NCBI GenBank assembly: GCA_963752855.1
Contig: CAVVZX010000042.1
Location: 6,832-70,831, forward strand
DNA length: 64,000 bases
Direction: 5' to 3'
Source: DATJPW01 sp963752855
GTDB lineage: Bacteria > Desulfobacterota > Desulfomonilia > Desulfomonilales > Desulfomonilaceae
In this document: positions 35,344 through 44,464 of the stretch, in pieces
Numbering within the stretch: position 1 is the first letter of the stretch
Layout: each line of letters begins with the position of its first letter
The notes under the pieces: model-generated
Database searches by the model: none
Told to the model about the DNA's origin: nothing
Seen by the model: only the letters and a program-made list of their open reading frames with translations
Translations under genes and position numbers: made by a program

Positions 35344-36021
35344 ATGCGCACGCATAGGCCAATCATATACGGTCTTTATGATGAACCGATGACCGGTGAA
35401 GCTATAGAAGCCCGTTCTTTTGAAATAATCGAGAGAGAAGTCCCATCGCGCGCTTTCACGGCGGAGCAGTGGCCGGTGGTTCGCCGTATGCTCCACACCA
35501 CCGCGGATTTCGGTCTGATGGACCAAATCAGGTTCTCGGCCGACGCGATAGTGGCCGCTCGTTCCTCTTTGAGGGCCGGGGCCCCGATTTTTGTGGACTC
35601 GAATATGATCCGCTCGGGCATTTCCCTGGCTCGGCTGAAGGCCGTGTGTGGAAAATACAACTCTCAAAGCCTAATATGCCATGTAGCGGATGATGACGTG
35701 GCGGATGCCGCGCGCGAGACCGGCCTCCCCAGATCGCTACACGCGGTCCGCAAAGCTAAACCCAGTCTCCAGGGCGGGATTGCGGTTTTCGGAAATGCGC
35801 CGGTGGCCCTGATGGAGCTTAGTCGATTCATAATGGAAGAATCGATACGTCCGGCCTTTGTCATAGCCATGCCTGTGGGTTTTGTGCACGTGACGGAGAG
35901 CAAGGACGAGTTCATGGCTCTTGGCGTCCCATATGTCGCTGTCGCGGGTAGACGAGGTGGCAGCCCTTTGGCTGTCAGCGCTCTTCATGCTCTTTGCGCT
36001 CTGGCGATCGAAACGGAATAG
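35344..36021 (+). CDS. cbiC: Cobalt-precorrin-8 methylmutase CbiC
   Basis: CbiC moves a methyl group from C11 to C12 to give cobyrinate. The 225-residue protein contains the family motif VRRMLHTTADFG with the catalytic histidine (about residue 51), GAPIFVDSNMIRSGI, GNAPVALMEL and the closing VAVAGRRGGSPLAVSALHAL. ATG at 35344 is preferred to the TTG at 35341. It follows cbiA by about 20 bp. Confidence 0.95.
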   Translation: MRTHRPIIYGLYDEPMTGEAIEARSFEIIEREVPSRAFTAEQWPVVRRMLHTTADFGLMDQIRFSADAIVAARSSLRAGAPIFVDSNMIRSGISLARLKAVCGKYNSQSLICHVADDDVADAARETGLPRSLHAVRKAKPSLQGGIAVFGNAPVALMELSRFIMEESIRPAFVIAMPVGFVHVTESKDEFMALGVPYVAVAGRRGGSPLAVSALHALCALAIETE

Positions 36022-36086
36022 ATGCTTTGTTCGATTGCCCGCGCTAAAATCTTTCGGAAATTTGGATCGGAAATTGGAGAAAGTGA

Positions 36087-36638
36087 ATGCATGAAAAATC
36101 CAAGAGGCAGGAGACCTACCTTCCAAACGGGACCGCCGTACAAGACGCTGTGATCCTTCTGGGCCACGGCAGCCGAGTGCCCGAAGCGGGAAAGAGCATG
36201 GAAAAGGTGGCCCTAGGGCTGAAAAGGAAATACGGATACGCCATAGTGGAAGTTTGCTACTTATCTCGACTTGGGCCTCATTTCCCTGAGATATTCGAGA
36301 AGTGTGTGAAGCAGGGCGCTCATTGTGTCGTTATCATCCCCTATTTCTTGCATGAAGGTCTGCACATTGTTCTCGATATACCTTCCATGATTCAAAAGAC
36401 GGCAGCCCGATTCCCTGGAGTAAGGGTGGTTTTGGGAAAGAACCTGGGTTTTGACGATGTCCTGGTGGACCTGGTCGAAAAACGCATTGCCGATTCCAGG
36501 CAGAGTTGCGACGTTCGGGACATGACGCTCCCATCGAAGAACCAATACCCGGTGCCCGAGGGACAGTACGAGTTTGTTCCCATGCCGCCCGAAGAGGCCG
36601 CCAAATTTATTGATTTAAACGAGGACGATCATTGCTAG
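36087..36638 (+). CDS. cbiX: Sirohydrochlorin cobaltochelatase CbiX-like
   Basis: The 183-residue protein has the chelatase motif AVILLGHGSRVPEAG with the metal-binding histidine, CYLSRLGPHFPEIFEKCV, and VVIIPYFLHEGLHIVLDIP with the second conserved histidine. This is the single-domain CbiX form that inserts cobalt into sirohydrochlorin at the entry of the anaerobic pathway. It is about 55 residues longer than the smallest CbiX proteins, with a C-terminal tail (YPVPEGQYEFVPMPPEEAA) seen in no enzyme I can name. The next gene, for a cobalt transporter, starts 10 bp later. Confidence 0.88.
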   Translation: MHEKSKRQETYLPNGTAVQDAVILLGHGSRVPEAGKSMEKVALGLKRKYGYAIVEVCYLSRLGPHFPEIFEKCVKQGAHCVVIIPYFLHEGLHIVLDIPSMIQKTAARFPGVRVVLGKNLGFDDVLVDLVEKRIADSRQSCDVRDMTLPSKNQYPVPEGQYEFVPMPPEEAAKFIDLNEDDHC

Positions 36639-36648
36639 GAGAAGTCTA

Positions 36649-37397
36649 ATGATGAGGAGACCCTCACAAGGCACGCTAGTGTTCGCTAGTGGCCGGCCTA
36701 TTAGCTCTCGGTCCTGGCACGGCCCATGCCATGCACATTGCGGAAGGCATCCTTCCGCCGCTTTGGGCTCTTTTCTGGTTTGCTTTATCAGCGCCGTTCA
36801 TGTTGATGGGGCTCCGAACTTTGCGCCTTGCGCAGCGCTCAGGAACCACAGTACAAGGCTCTTGTAGGACTTATGGGAGCGGGAGTGTTCGTAATTTCGG
36901 CCATGCCGATCCCGGTTTTCACCGCGGGAACTTGTTCGCACCCGTGCGGTACCGGGATTGCCGCCATACTGATCGGGCCTTCTGTGACGGTGGTGTTGGC
37001 AAGTATCGCTCTGACGCTTCAGGCGCTTTTTCTCGCCCATGGGGGCTTGACCACATTGGGGGCGAACATTCTGACTATGGGAGTAGCCGGCGCGTTTACG
37101 GGCTATGGCGTCTTTGTTGTGGCTAAACGATTGGGAGCGCCCTGGATGGTGGCCGCGTTTCTGGCGGGCCTGTTGTCCGACTGGATCACGTACGGGGCGA
37201 CTTCCTTGATTCTCGCGCTGGGACTGCATGGAGACGCGGCATTGGGAACGATGTTCGCGAGCATAGCAGTCGCATTCATTCCAACCCAAGTTCCTCTGGG
37301 CATCCTGGAGGGATTCATCGCTGCGGGCGCGTATCGTTTCGTCCTGAACCGCAGACCCGAATTTCTGGGGATGCTCGCCAAAGGCGGCGCCTTATGA
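36649..37397 (+). CDS. cbiM: Cobalt ECF transporter S-component CbiM, frameshifted
   Basis: CbiM is the substrate-binding membrane subunit of the CbiMNQO cobalt importer. The start (ATG 36649 or 36652, after an AGGAGAAG site) leads to a short stretch in one frame. The mature start with the metal-binding AHAMHIAEGILPP is in the next frame from about 36690. From about 36860 the third frame carries VGLMGAGVFVISAMPIPV, GTCSHPCGTGIAAILIGP and the rest. Each step equals one extra base. The histidine at position 2 of the mature protein, needed for metal binding, is present. Read through, length and motifs are normal. Confidence 0.87.
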
Positions 37398-37687
37398 AAA
37401 GAACTCTGATAGCCATTTTGATTCTCGTCGCCCTATGCGCATTCTTCTTTTCTCTTTGGATCAAAGCGGACGCTGAATGGTCGGGGGTCGATAAATCCGT
37501 TGTAGAGAAGTTCGCCAAAGAAGCGGGCAGACCGCCGAGCGAGCCGCTGCTGAATACGGAGCGCGGCGATATTTTGCTATTTCTGTTTTTGATCGCGGGC
37601 ACGGCTGGGGGATTTGTCGGAGGCTTCTACTTTAGACAACTGTTTCCACCTAAGCCTGTGGGCGACAGCAGGCAACCAGATGTTTGA
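37394..37687 (+). CDS. cbiN: Cobalt transport accessory protein CbiN-like
   Basis: The 97-residue protein has two membrane segments (LIAILILVALCAFFFSLWI and LLFLFLIAGTAGGFVGGFYF) joined by a periplasmic loop of about 35 residues, the CbiN plan. The family's usual loop sequence (GADGQA) is replaced by KADAEWSGVDKSVVEKFAKE, so the call leans on position: its start overlaps the cbiM stop and its end overlaps cbiQ. It should assist metal loading of CbiM. Confidence 0.75.
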   Translation: MKRTLIAILILVALCAFFFSLWIKADAEWSGVDKSVVEKFAKEAGRPPSEPLLNTERGDILLFLFLIAGTAGGFVGGFYFRQLFPPKPVGDSRQPDV

Positions 37688-38456
37688 GCTATTTTCGGAT
37701 ATATTCGCCTGCCGAGACAATGCGCTGACGCGTGTTGATCCTCGCGTAAAACTTCTCGCGGCGTTGGCCCTGATACTGGCGGTGGTCTTTTCGACCAAGG
37801 TTTTTCTTCCGCTTGCAATTGCGGCCGTCTGCCTGATAGTGTTGTCGGCGTTATCCATACCGCTCAAACTAGTCTTGATCAGATTGGCCGGCCCTTTCGG
37901 CATTGTGCTCGTAATAGTTATCCTGCAATCATTCTTGACGCCCGGCGAGCCACATTCTCCAGATCGGCTTCCTCGGTTACCACCTGCCGCCACGGATCAG
38001 GGCCTTTGGAGGGGCCTGCTGCTGGGATCGAAAGTAATTGGCGCTGTGAGCGTTGTGCTGTTGCTGAGCTTTGTCACCCCGGCGTATAAGATTTTCCACT
38101 CCTTGCGATGGTTTCGGATACCCGAAACATGGGTGGAAATGGCATTGCTGGTATATCGCTACACTTTTGCTCTGCTCGATCATGCAGCGGATATAGCTGC
38201 GGCTCAAAAGACACGACTTGGATATTCCACCATCCCACGCTCATTGGCTTCCATGGGGGTCCTGGCCGGAGCGGTCGTCGCTCGTTCACTGGATCAGGCG
38301 CTGAGGACCTACGAAGCCATGGTTCTACGCGGTTACCAGGGCGGACTGTCTCTCCGGCCGTTTCCGGATATGTCTCGCAAAAATTGGCGACTGGTGATGG
38401 TCATTCTGCCGCCTATAGCAATCTTCTATTTTGCTCAGGAATGGTGGTGGAAATGA
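37680..38456 (+). CDS. cbiQ: Cobalt ECF transporter T-component CbiQ
   Basis: The 258-residue membrane protein starts with DPRVKLLAALALILAVVF, the usual entry of EcfT proteins, and has the coupling segments that contact the ATPases (KIFHSLRWFRIPETWVEMALL and SLDQALRTYEAMVLRGYQG with the conserved A-R-G type motif). The ATG at 37680 overlaps the end of cbiN, and the stop overlaps cbiO. The stretch SPDRLPRLPPAATDQG (about residues 85-100) is unlike the family and might be locally out of frame. Confidence 0.88.
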   Translation: MFELFSDIFACRDNALTRVDPRVKLLAALALILAVVFSTKVFLPLAIAAVCLIVLSALSIPLKLVLIRLAGPFGIVLVIVILQSFLTPGEPHSPDRLPRLPPAATDQGLWRGLLLGSKVIGAVSVVLLLSFVTPAYKIFHSLRWFRIPETWVEMALLVYRYTFALLDHAADIAAAQKTRLGYSTIPRSLASMGVLAGAVVARSLDQALRTYEAMVLRGYQGGLSLRPFPDMSRKNWRLVMVILPPIAIFYFAQEWWWK

Positions 38457-39325
38457 CTCGAAAAATCGAAGCCCTGGGTGTCCATTACACATACCAAGAG
38501 GGGACCCTCGCGCTCGACGACGTTAACTTTTGGGCCGACTCAGGCGAATTCGTCGCAATGCTGGCATCCAACGGCGGAGGTAAGACAACTCTGCTAAAGG
38601 CGCTCGTCGGTTTATTGAAACCCGGAAAAGGCCGCGTGGAAATCGACGGCCGCGACATACGGAAGTTTTCTCAAAAAGAGCTTTATCAGTCAGTCGGCCT
38701 GGTTTTTCAAAACCCGGTGGATCAGCTCTTCGCGGCCACTGTCGAGGAGGACGTGTCGTACGGACCGCGCAACTTGGGGCTCCCCGAGGACCAAATTCAG
38801 CATAGAGTAACAGAATCGTTGGAATGGGTAGATGCGGCAGAACTCCGCGGTCGTGCGATTCACCACTTGAGCTTTGGTGAGCAAAAGCGAGTTTCAGTCG
38901 CGGGCGTTCTCGCCATGCGGCCGTCGACCTTGATCCTCGACGAGCCGACAGCGGGGCTCGACCCGGCTGGTGAGGCGCTTATGATGCGGCTGTTACATCG
39001 CCTTAATCGCGAACACGGCATTACCATAGTTCTCGCAACGCATTCGGTCGATTTGCTGCCGCTTTTTGCCGATCGGATTTATGTTTTGAGGAATGGCAAA
39101 GTGCTCAAGCAGGGCCCTGTCGATGATATTTTCTGCGATCATGAAATGATAGATCGCGCATGTTTGAGACTGCCGTACATTGCGTCGCTTGTTCATAAAA
39201 TGAAACACTATGACGGTGTCCCGATAAACGGCCTGCCTTTGACCATTGGAGAGGCTCGAACACGGCTGCTGGAACTAATTCCGGAAGAACTCTTAGTTAA
39301 GCAGCATGAGGCGCCGGGATCATGA
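38453..39325 (+). CDS. cbiO: Cobalt ECF transporter ATPase CbiO
   Basis: The 290-residue ATPase has a Walker A region in which the common GPNGSGKTT is written LASNGGGKTTLLKALVG, the Q-loop VFQNPVDQLFAATVEEDV typical of EcfA proteins, a signature written LSFGEQKRVSVAGVLAMRP and Walker B TLILDEPTAGLDP. It drives cobalt import with CbiMNQ. The ATG overlaps the cbiQ stop (ATGA), and the end overlaps cbiD. Confidence 0.93.
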   Translation: MTRKIEALGVHYTYQEGTLALDDVNFWADSGEFVAMLASNGGGKTTLLKALVGLLKPGKGRVEIDGRDIRKFSQKELYQSVGLVFQNPVDQLFAATVEEDVSYGPRNLGLPEDQIQHRVTESLEWVDAAELRGRAIHHLSFGEQKRVSVAGVLAMRPSTLILDEPTAGLDPAGEALMMRLLHRLNREHGITIVLATHSVDLLPLFADRIYVLRNGKVLKQGPVDDIFCDHEMIDRACLRLPYIASLVHKMKHYDGVPINGLPLTIGEARTRLLELIPEELLVKQHEAPGS

Positions 39326-40392
39326 ACGCAGGACGCACCGGTTTTACCACGGGAACCTGTGCTGCTGCCGCTGCAAAGGCGGCAACGATGATACTTTGTG
39401 GGTTGGAGCCTCCTCTCCGGGTGGAAATAGGCCTTCCGGACGGCGCTCGAGTAGCGCTGCCGGTGGAACAGGCCGAAGGCGACACAAATGCCGCCTCAGC
39501 GGCCGTTAAGAAAGACGCAGGGGACGATCCGGACGTCACTGACGGTTGCTTGGTGCTAGCGTCAGTCGAGTGGCGGAAGGGGGATAGGGTGACGCTCGAA
39601 GCGGGCGATGGCGTGGGGACGGTCACACTGCCGGGCCTTTCCGCGGCGCCAGGCGAGCCCGCGATCAACCCGGTCCCGAGACAGATGATACAGGACGCGG
39701 TCAGAGAAATTACGGATCGCGGTCTCCAAGTAACGATATCAGTCCCCGGCGGCCGTGAATTAGCGGAAAAGACATTCAACCCGCGATTGGGGATAAAAGG
39801 CGGCCTTTCCATATTGGGAACTTCGGGTATTGTCCGTCCGTTCAGCGCGACGGCTTTGCGAGACGCCTTGAAATGCGCTCTGAATGTGGCCGTCGCGTGC
39901 AATGTTAAGTCTCCGGTCTTTGTTCCCGGGCGTATTGGAGAAAAGGCGGCTCGAAGACACTTGCGGCTTGTCCCCGAGCAATTGATCGAAGTGAGCAACG
40001 AATGGGGTTTTGTGCTGGATGAGGCCGCGAAATATGACTTCAGTCGGCTGCTCGTTCTGGGGCATCCCGGAAAATTGGCCAAGCTTGCCATGGGCCAATG
40101 GGACACGCACTCATCGAGATCCACAAGCGCGGTTCCGTGGGTGTCGGATCTCGCCAAAGAAACTCTCGGCAGAACCTTCGAGGAAGCAAGGACCGTAGAA
40201 GGGATATTCGCGTTGTTGCCGGAAACGGACCGCAAGAGCCTGGCCGACCAACTGAGCGAGCGAATTCGTCGAGCCGTCAGCAATCGATTGCAGAAACGAT
40301 TCCGCGTCGCGACAGCGCTGGTGGACATGAAAGGAGAAATACTGGGGTCAGACGGAGAAATTGCATGGTGGCAACGAACGGAGATTTTGTGA
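39322..40392 (+). CDS. cbiD: Cobalt-precorrin-5B C1-methyltransferase CbiD
   Basis: CbiD methylates C1 of the macrocycle in the anaerobic pathway. The 356 residues start with the family's GRTGFTTGTCAAAAAKAA and include SVPGGRELAEKTFNPRLGIKGGLSILGTSGIV (the diagnostic GTSGIV block) and LVLGHPGKLAKLAMGQWDTHS. It overlaps cbiO by four bases. After its stop the cobalamin gene order is interrupted by a methyltransferase/nuclease pair and resumes with cbiE at 43811. Confidence 0.95.
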   Translation: MNAGRTGFTTGTCAAAAAKAATMILCGLEPPLRVEIGLPDGARVALPVEQAEGDTNAASAAVKKDAGDDPDVTDGCLVLASVEWRKGDRVTLEAGDGVGTVTLPGLSAAPGEPAINPVPRQMIQDAVREITDRGLQVTISVPGGRELAEKTFNPRLGIKGGLSILGTSGIVRPFSATALRDALKCALNVAVACNVKSPVFVPGRIGEKAARRHLRLVPEQLIEVSNEWGFVLDEAAKYDFSRLLVLGHPGKLAKLAMGQWDTHSSRSTSAVPWVSDLAKETLGRTFEEARTVEGIFALLPETDRKSLADQLSERIRRAVSNRLQKRFRVATALVDMKGEILGSDGEIAWWQRTEIL

Positions 40393-40409
40393 ATGAGAAA
40401 CAGTTTGTC

Positions 40410-40437
40410 TTTGCGCGTTTGATAAAGATTGTATAAT
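40410..40437 (+). promoter_or_regulatory. Possible promoter of the methyltransferase/nuclease pair
   Basis: A perfect TATAAT (40432-40437) lies 16 bases after TTTGCG (40410-40415), between the cbiD stop and the methyltransferase start. It would allow the inserted genes to be expressed independently of the riboswitch. The -35 element is weak. Confidence 0.4.
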
Positions 40438-40466
40438 CATGGTGACAAGTTGGCTGAGGGACTCAT

Positions 40467-40481
40467 GACGTTGGAAACGTC
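40467..40481. promoter_or_regulatory. Perfect inverted repeat before the methyltransferase start
   Basis: gacgtt-gga-aacgtc lies six bases before the ATG at 40488, overlapping the position of the ribosome site. It could be an operator or a small hairpin limiting translation, as is common for restriction-modification control. Confidence 0.4.
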
Positions 40482-40487
40482 GAAAAA

Positions 40488-42685
40488 ATGATAGAAAAGA
40501 ACTTTGACATCTCATTTATCGCCAATCTGGCGCTGCGTGAAAAGCAGATACAGCAGAATTTCAGGCCGATTATTGCGGTGCATAAGTGGTTTGCCAGAAG
40601 ACCCGGCACTCTGTTCCGAGGCCTACTACTTTCCGAGTTCCTCGAAAAGCCTGTTTCTGAAGCCTTCTATAAAGCAAACCGACTGCGGGGAGTCAGGATC
40701 GCAGACCCGTTCATGGGGGGAGGAACACCCTTACTTGAGGCCAACCGACTCGGATGTGACGTCATCGGATTTGACATCAATCCGATGTCCTACTGGATTG
40801 TAAAACAAGAAATCGAGCATCTTGATTTGGACGAGTATGTCCGAGCCGCGTATTCTCTGCGGAACCGGCTTGAGAGAGAAATTGGGCATTTTCATCGCAC
40901 GCGATGCAATATCTGTAGGGCGGATGACGCTTATGTAAAGTACTTCCTTTGGGTAAAGACTATTGATTGCCGGAAATGCGGGGAGCCCATTAGTCTATTC
41001 CCCGGCTATTTGTTGTCTGCGAATTCCAGGCATCCAAACAACGTGTTCGTGTGCCCCGCCTGCGGTCAATTGACCGAGACGGCCGACAGAGGAAAGCCGG
41101 GCGTTTGCCAACACTGTAGCGCTAAACTCCTGTCAGAAGGGCCAGCTGGGCGTAACCGCTGCGTATGCCCTAACTGCGGCGCCATCGACACATTCCCGAA
41201 TAAGACATTGGGGGCGCCCAGGCACAGACTGTTCGCAATTGAATACTTCTGTCCGTCCTGTAAGGATGGGCACACAGGCAGGTTTTTTAAGACGCCCGAT
41301 TCCCAGGATTTGGACCGGGTGCGTGACGCGGAAGAGAGATGGCGCCAGACTAGTGCAGAGTACGTCCCTGATGACGAAATCCCCTCCGGGGACGAGACAA
41401 ACCGCCTACACCGATGGGGATATTCCCGCTACCGGGAGATGTTTAACCCGCGACAGCTTCTTGGGCTCGAATTGTCGGCACGGCTTATAGCTCAAACAGG
41501 AAATGAGCGCGTCAGGAACGCTCTTGCGACCAACCTGTCGGATTTGTTGCGCTACCAAAACATGTTATGCCGCTATGACACCACCGCATTAAAATCGCTG
41601 GATATATTCTCGGTGCATGGATTCCCTGTCGGGCTCATTCAGTGCGAGTCCAATTTCCTCGGAATCATAGACCAAAACAAGAAAAGCTGTATCGGGAGCG
41701 GCGGTTGGGCCAACATAATTGAGAAATTCCGCAAAGCGAAATCCTATTGCATCGCTCCATTTGAAGTCCGATACCGAGGCCGAAAGAAAGAAATCGTACA
41801 AATTGAGGGAGAATGGATAGGAGATAAGAAGGACGGAAGCATCAACAAGCGAGCGACGAAAAGTCGAGCTTCATTGTGGTGACTCAGCCGTTGCCATGAT
41901 TGCGCCGGGCTCGTTGGATGCCGTCTTTACAGATCCTCCCTATTTCGGGAATGTCCAGTACGCGGAGCTTATGGATTTCTGTTACGTCTGGCTCCGCCGT
42001 CTTGTTAACGACGACATGGAAGCATTCCGAAACGACTCTACCCGGAACGCTAATGAACTTACCGGCAATGAAGACATGGGCAGGGGGCTGGTTCATTTCA
42101 CCGATGGCCTTTCTTCCGTCTTTCGACGAATGGCGGACTCTCTCAAGATTGGCGCGCCGTTGGCTTTCACCTACCATCACAATGACCTTGCAGCATACCA
42201 TCCGATAGCCGTGGCTATCCTGGACGCTGGTCTGACTTGCACAGCTTCGCTACCTTGTCCGGCGGAAATGGGAGCGTCGATTCATATCAATGGAACCGGC
42301 TCATCAATCATTGATACCGTTTTTGTGTGTAGATCAACGGGTTCTGTGCCCAAGTAAGTGGGTAGCGGGTTCAATAAAAGGGGTCGCCGAGCTTGTGGAA
42401 GAGGACATTGCCAAACTCAGAGCTGGAAATGTGCAGCCGACGTCTGGTGACATAAGGTGCATCGCTTATGGACATCTAATTCGTCTGGCTATTTGGAATC
42501 TTCGCAACTCATGGGACAAGAATTTAGATACTGATAAACGGCTGTCAAAGATTTCGTATTGGCTCCTCGGCTTCGGAACTTGGGGAGAGATCGAAAGACA
42601 CGTAGCTGAACTGGACGATCCATACTATGATGCTGCCGCTGTTCTCAGTCCGTGGAAGAGACGAGAGATATGGAACAAAATATGA
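40488..42685 (+). CDS. DNA methyltransferase with zinc-ribbon insert (DUF1156-like), frameshifted
   Basis: The N-terminus (LREKQIQQNFRPIIAVHKWF, ARRPGT) resembles DUF1156 methylases. The SAM-binding motif IADPFMGGGTPLLEANRLG is at about residues 71-89 and FDINPM follows. Between this and the catalytic motif lie six CXXC pairs (CNIC, CRKC, CPAC, CQHC, CPNC, CPSC), enough for about three zinc ribbons. The frame shifts near 41880, after which comes the catalytic TDPPYFGNVQYAEL (DPPY, N4-cytosine or N6-adenine type), and again near 42340, where the last 110 residues follow. Both shifts equal one extra base. The full length is about 732. It ends with ATGA overlap into the nuclease gene. The target sequence and the class of base modified cannot be read. 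Confidence 0.8.
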
Positions 42686-43717
42686 CAAGGTATCCTTTTG
42701 AAGCCCCCTTTGATCAAATCCTGAAGGATTCGGAGCGGTATGTGGATGCCGTGTTTTCGTCTCTGGAGTCGGAATTTTTGATTATGCCGAAGGGAATCGG
42801 TTTCGTCGAATATCCGGTTTTCGAACGCGGATATGAGGCTTTGAAGGCCGCGACAAAAGGTTTCTCGCAGCTTCATCCAACCAAAGTTTTGTCCGTTGAC
42901 AGTGGCAGAACCCATTTGCATTGTGGTGTTACGAACGATGCTGGGTTTTACGCCTCCGGAATGGGGTTATGTGACCACCCAACGAAGTGGAATCAGTGTC
43001 ACACAGGGATTCGTCCGCTCGTTGGATAGAAAGGTGAGGAAGGCCCCGGAGACTACGGCTCGCCACCAATGGAGTTGGCAAGGAACGGCTTGCAGCGTTG
43101 GTGGAGACCGCTTGTCAAATGCTGTTCGGAAGGCGTCCCACTGGTTGAGGAAGGTCAACTGCACCGCTTGAATAAGGCGGACACGAAATGCGGATTGGAG
43201 AGCATCAAGAGCGCAGCCGGCATGGGTGTTCCTTATGCCATGCTCTTATACGAACGTTTTCTTGGCAGACCGTTCGCGGGTCATCGGGATTCAGTTAGCG
43301 AGCTGGTCGGGGACAACCTGGAACCAGCGATCGAGGATGTGCTATCTGAGGCGGGAATTAGCTATCAGGAAGACGAAGCGGGCGGAACGAATTGAAGGAT
43401 TCGATCAAGCTCCTGATTTTATAATTCCGAGCGAGTTCAACCCGCGGATCATTATCGAAGCAAAGCTCACGGAGGATGACGGGACGGCCAGAGACAAGGT
43501 GACACGTATTCAACACCTCGGAGAATTGAGCCGTGCCGGTCGAGATGCCAACAACCCCAAATATGAGGTTGTCGCCTGCATTGGTGGGCGAGGTTTCGGC
43601 GTTCGTCGCGAAGACATGAAGAAAATGTTATTGGCGACACGAGGAAAGGTTTTCACGCTGAAGACGTTGGGCCAGCTTGTCCAACATACGGGTTTGAGGG
43701 ATTTCAAGACAAAGTGA
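42682..43717 (+). CDS. Putative PD-(D/E)XK restriction endonuclease, multiply frameshifted
   Basis: The gene starts at the ATG at 42682 overlapping the methyltransferase stop. Pieces in different frames join into one protein of about 340 residues: FEAPFDQILKDSERYVDAVF at the start, RTMLGFTPPEWGYVTTQRSG from about 42915, HRLNKADTKCGLESIKSAAG from about 43160, and the C-terminal part from about 43385. The last holds APDFIIPSEFNPRIIIEAKL, which fits the PD...ExK catalytic core (D at about 43415, EAK at 43457-43465), with a helix ARDKVTRIQHLGEL after it. At least four shifts occur, so the gene could be inactive, or the sequence could be poor here. Position and motif make it the restriction partner of the methyltransferase. 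Confidence 0.65.
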
Positions 43718-43810
43718 AATAGCGCCTCAGTTGACTAGCATTGCATTCCGCCTCATGCCGGCGATGAGCGTGGCTGCCGGACAGCGATTTGGAAATGGAG
43801 ACTACTACAA

Positions 43811-44464
43811 GTGACAAACCGGGGCACGTGTATTCGCTATATTACTATCGTAGGATGCGGGCCGGGTTCGCCGGAATATGTTACTCCTGCGGCAATAGAC
43901 GCGGTCGAAAAGGCCGATCTGTTGATCGGCACGGAAAGGCTTGTGAGGCTGTTCTCACCGAGGCCCACCCAGTCCGTGGTCGTCAATTCAACCGTGGAAC
44001 AGGCGCTGGATGCTATTGAACAGCGGCCCGATTGCAAGAATGTCGCTGTGTTGGTTACGGGTGACCCAGGAATCTTTAGCCTGGCCAGATTGGTTATCGA
44101 ACGCTTCGGAAGAGAACAATGCCGAGTGATCCCCGGAATAAGCTCTGTCCAAGCGGCATTTGCTCGGCTCGGCCTCGATTGGGCCGACACCCAGATTCTC
44201 AGCGCACACAAAGAAGACCCCGATCCGGATGACTCGCCGTTAAAATCAGACAAAATCGCGGTCCTCCTGGGTCGAGCAGGCTCTTTGCGATGGGTTGCCG
44301 ACCATATAGTGGAGAATGCCCCGGCGGATCGCAGGATCTTTGTCTTTGAAAATCTGACTATGGATGATGAGTCGGTCCGAGAAGCGCGGCGCGAGGAATT
44401 GCGGGATCTTCATGTCTCGTCCAGAACAGTGGTATTGATAATCAAAGGCGAATTGCTGTCATGA
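43811..44464 (+). CDS. cbiE: Cobalt-precorrin-7 C5-methyltransferase CbiE
   Basis: The 217-residue protein is an SAM-dependent tetrapyrrole methyltransferase: ITIVGCGPGSPEYVTPAAIDAV at the start, GDPGIFSLARLV and VIPGISSVQAAFARLGLDW are CbiE features. It methylates C5; the C15 methylation and decarboxylation are done by CbiT, which is often fused to CbiE, but here the protein ends after the CbiE domain. The start is a GTG at 43811 with GGAG upstream. It overlaps cbiL (ATGA). It is the first cobalamin gene after the inserted block. Confidence 0.9.
   Translation: MTNRGTCIRYITIVGCGPGSPEYVTPAAIDAVEKADLLIGTERLVRLFSPRPTQSVVVNSTVEQALDAIEQRPDCKNVAVLVTGDPGIFSLARLVIERFGREQCRVIPGISSVQAAFARLGLDWADTQILSAHKEDPDPDDSPLKSDKIAVLLGRAGSLRWVADHIVENAPADRRIFVFENLTMDDESVREARREELRDLHVSSRTVVLIIKGELLS

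Noticed and set aside
37930..37990. Possible pair of compensating frameshifts inside cbiQ
   Set aside because: The local sequence is unlike the family, but the frame stays open and no other frame is clearly better.
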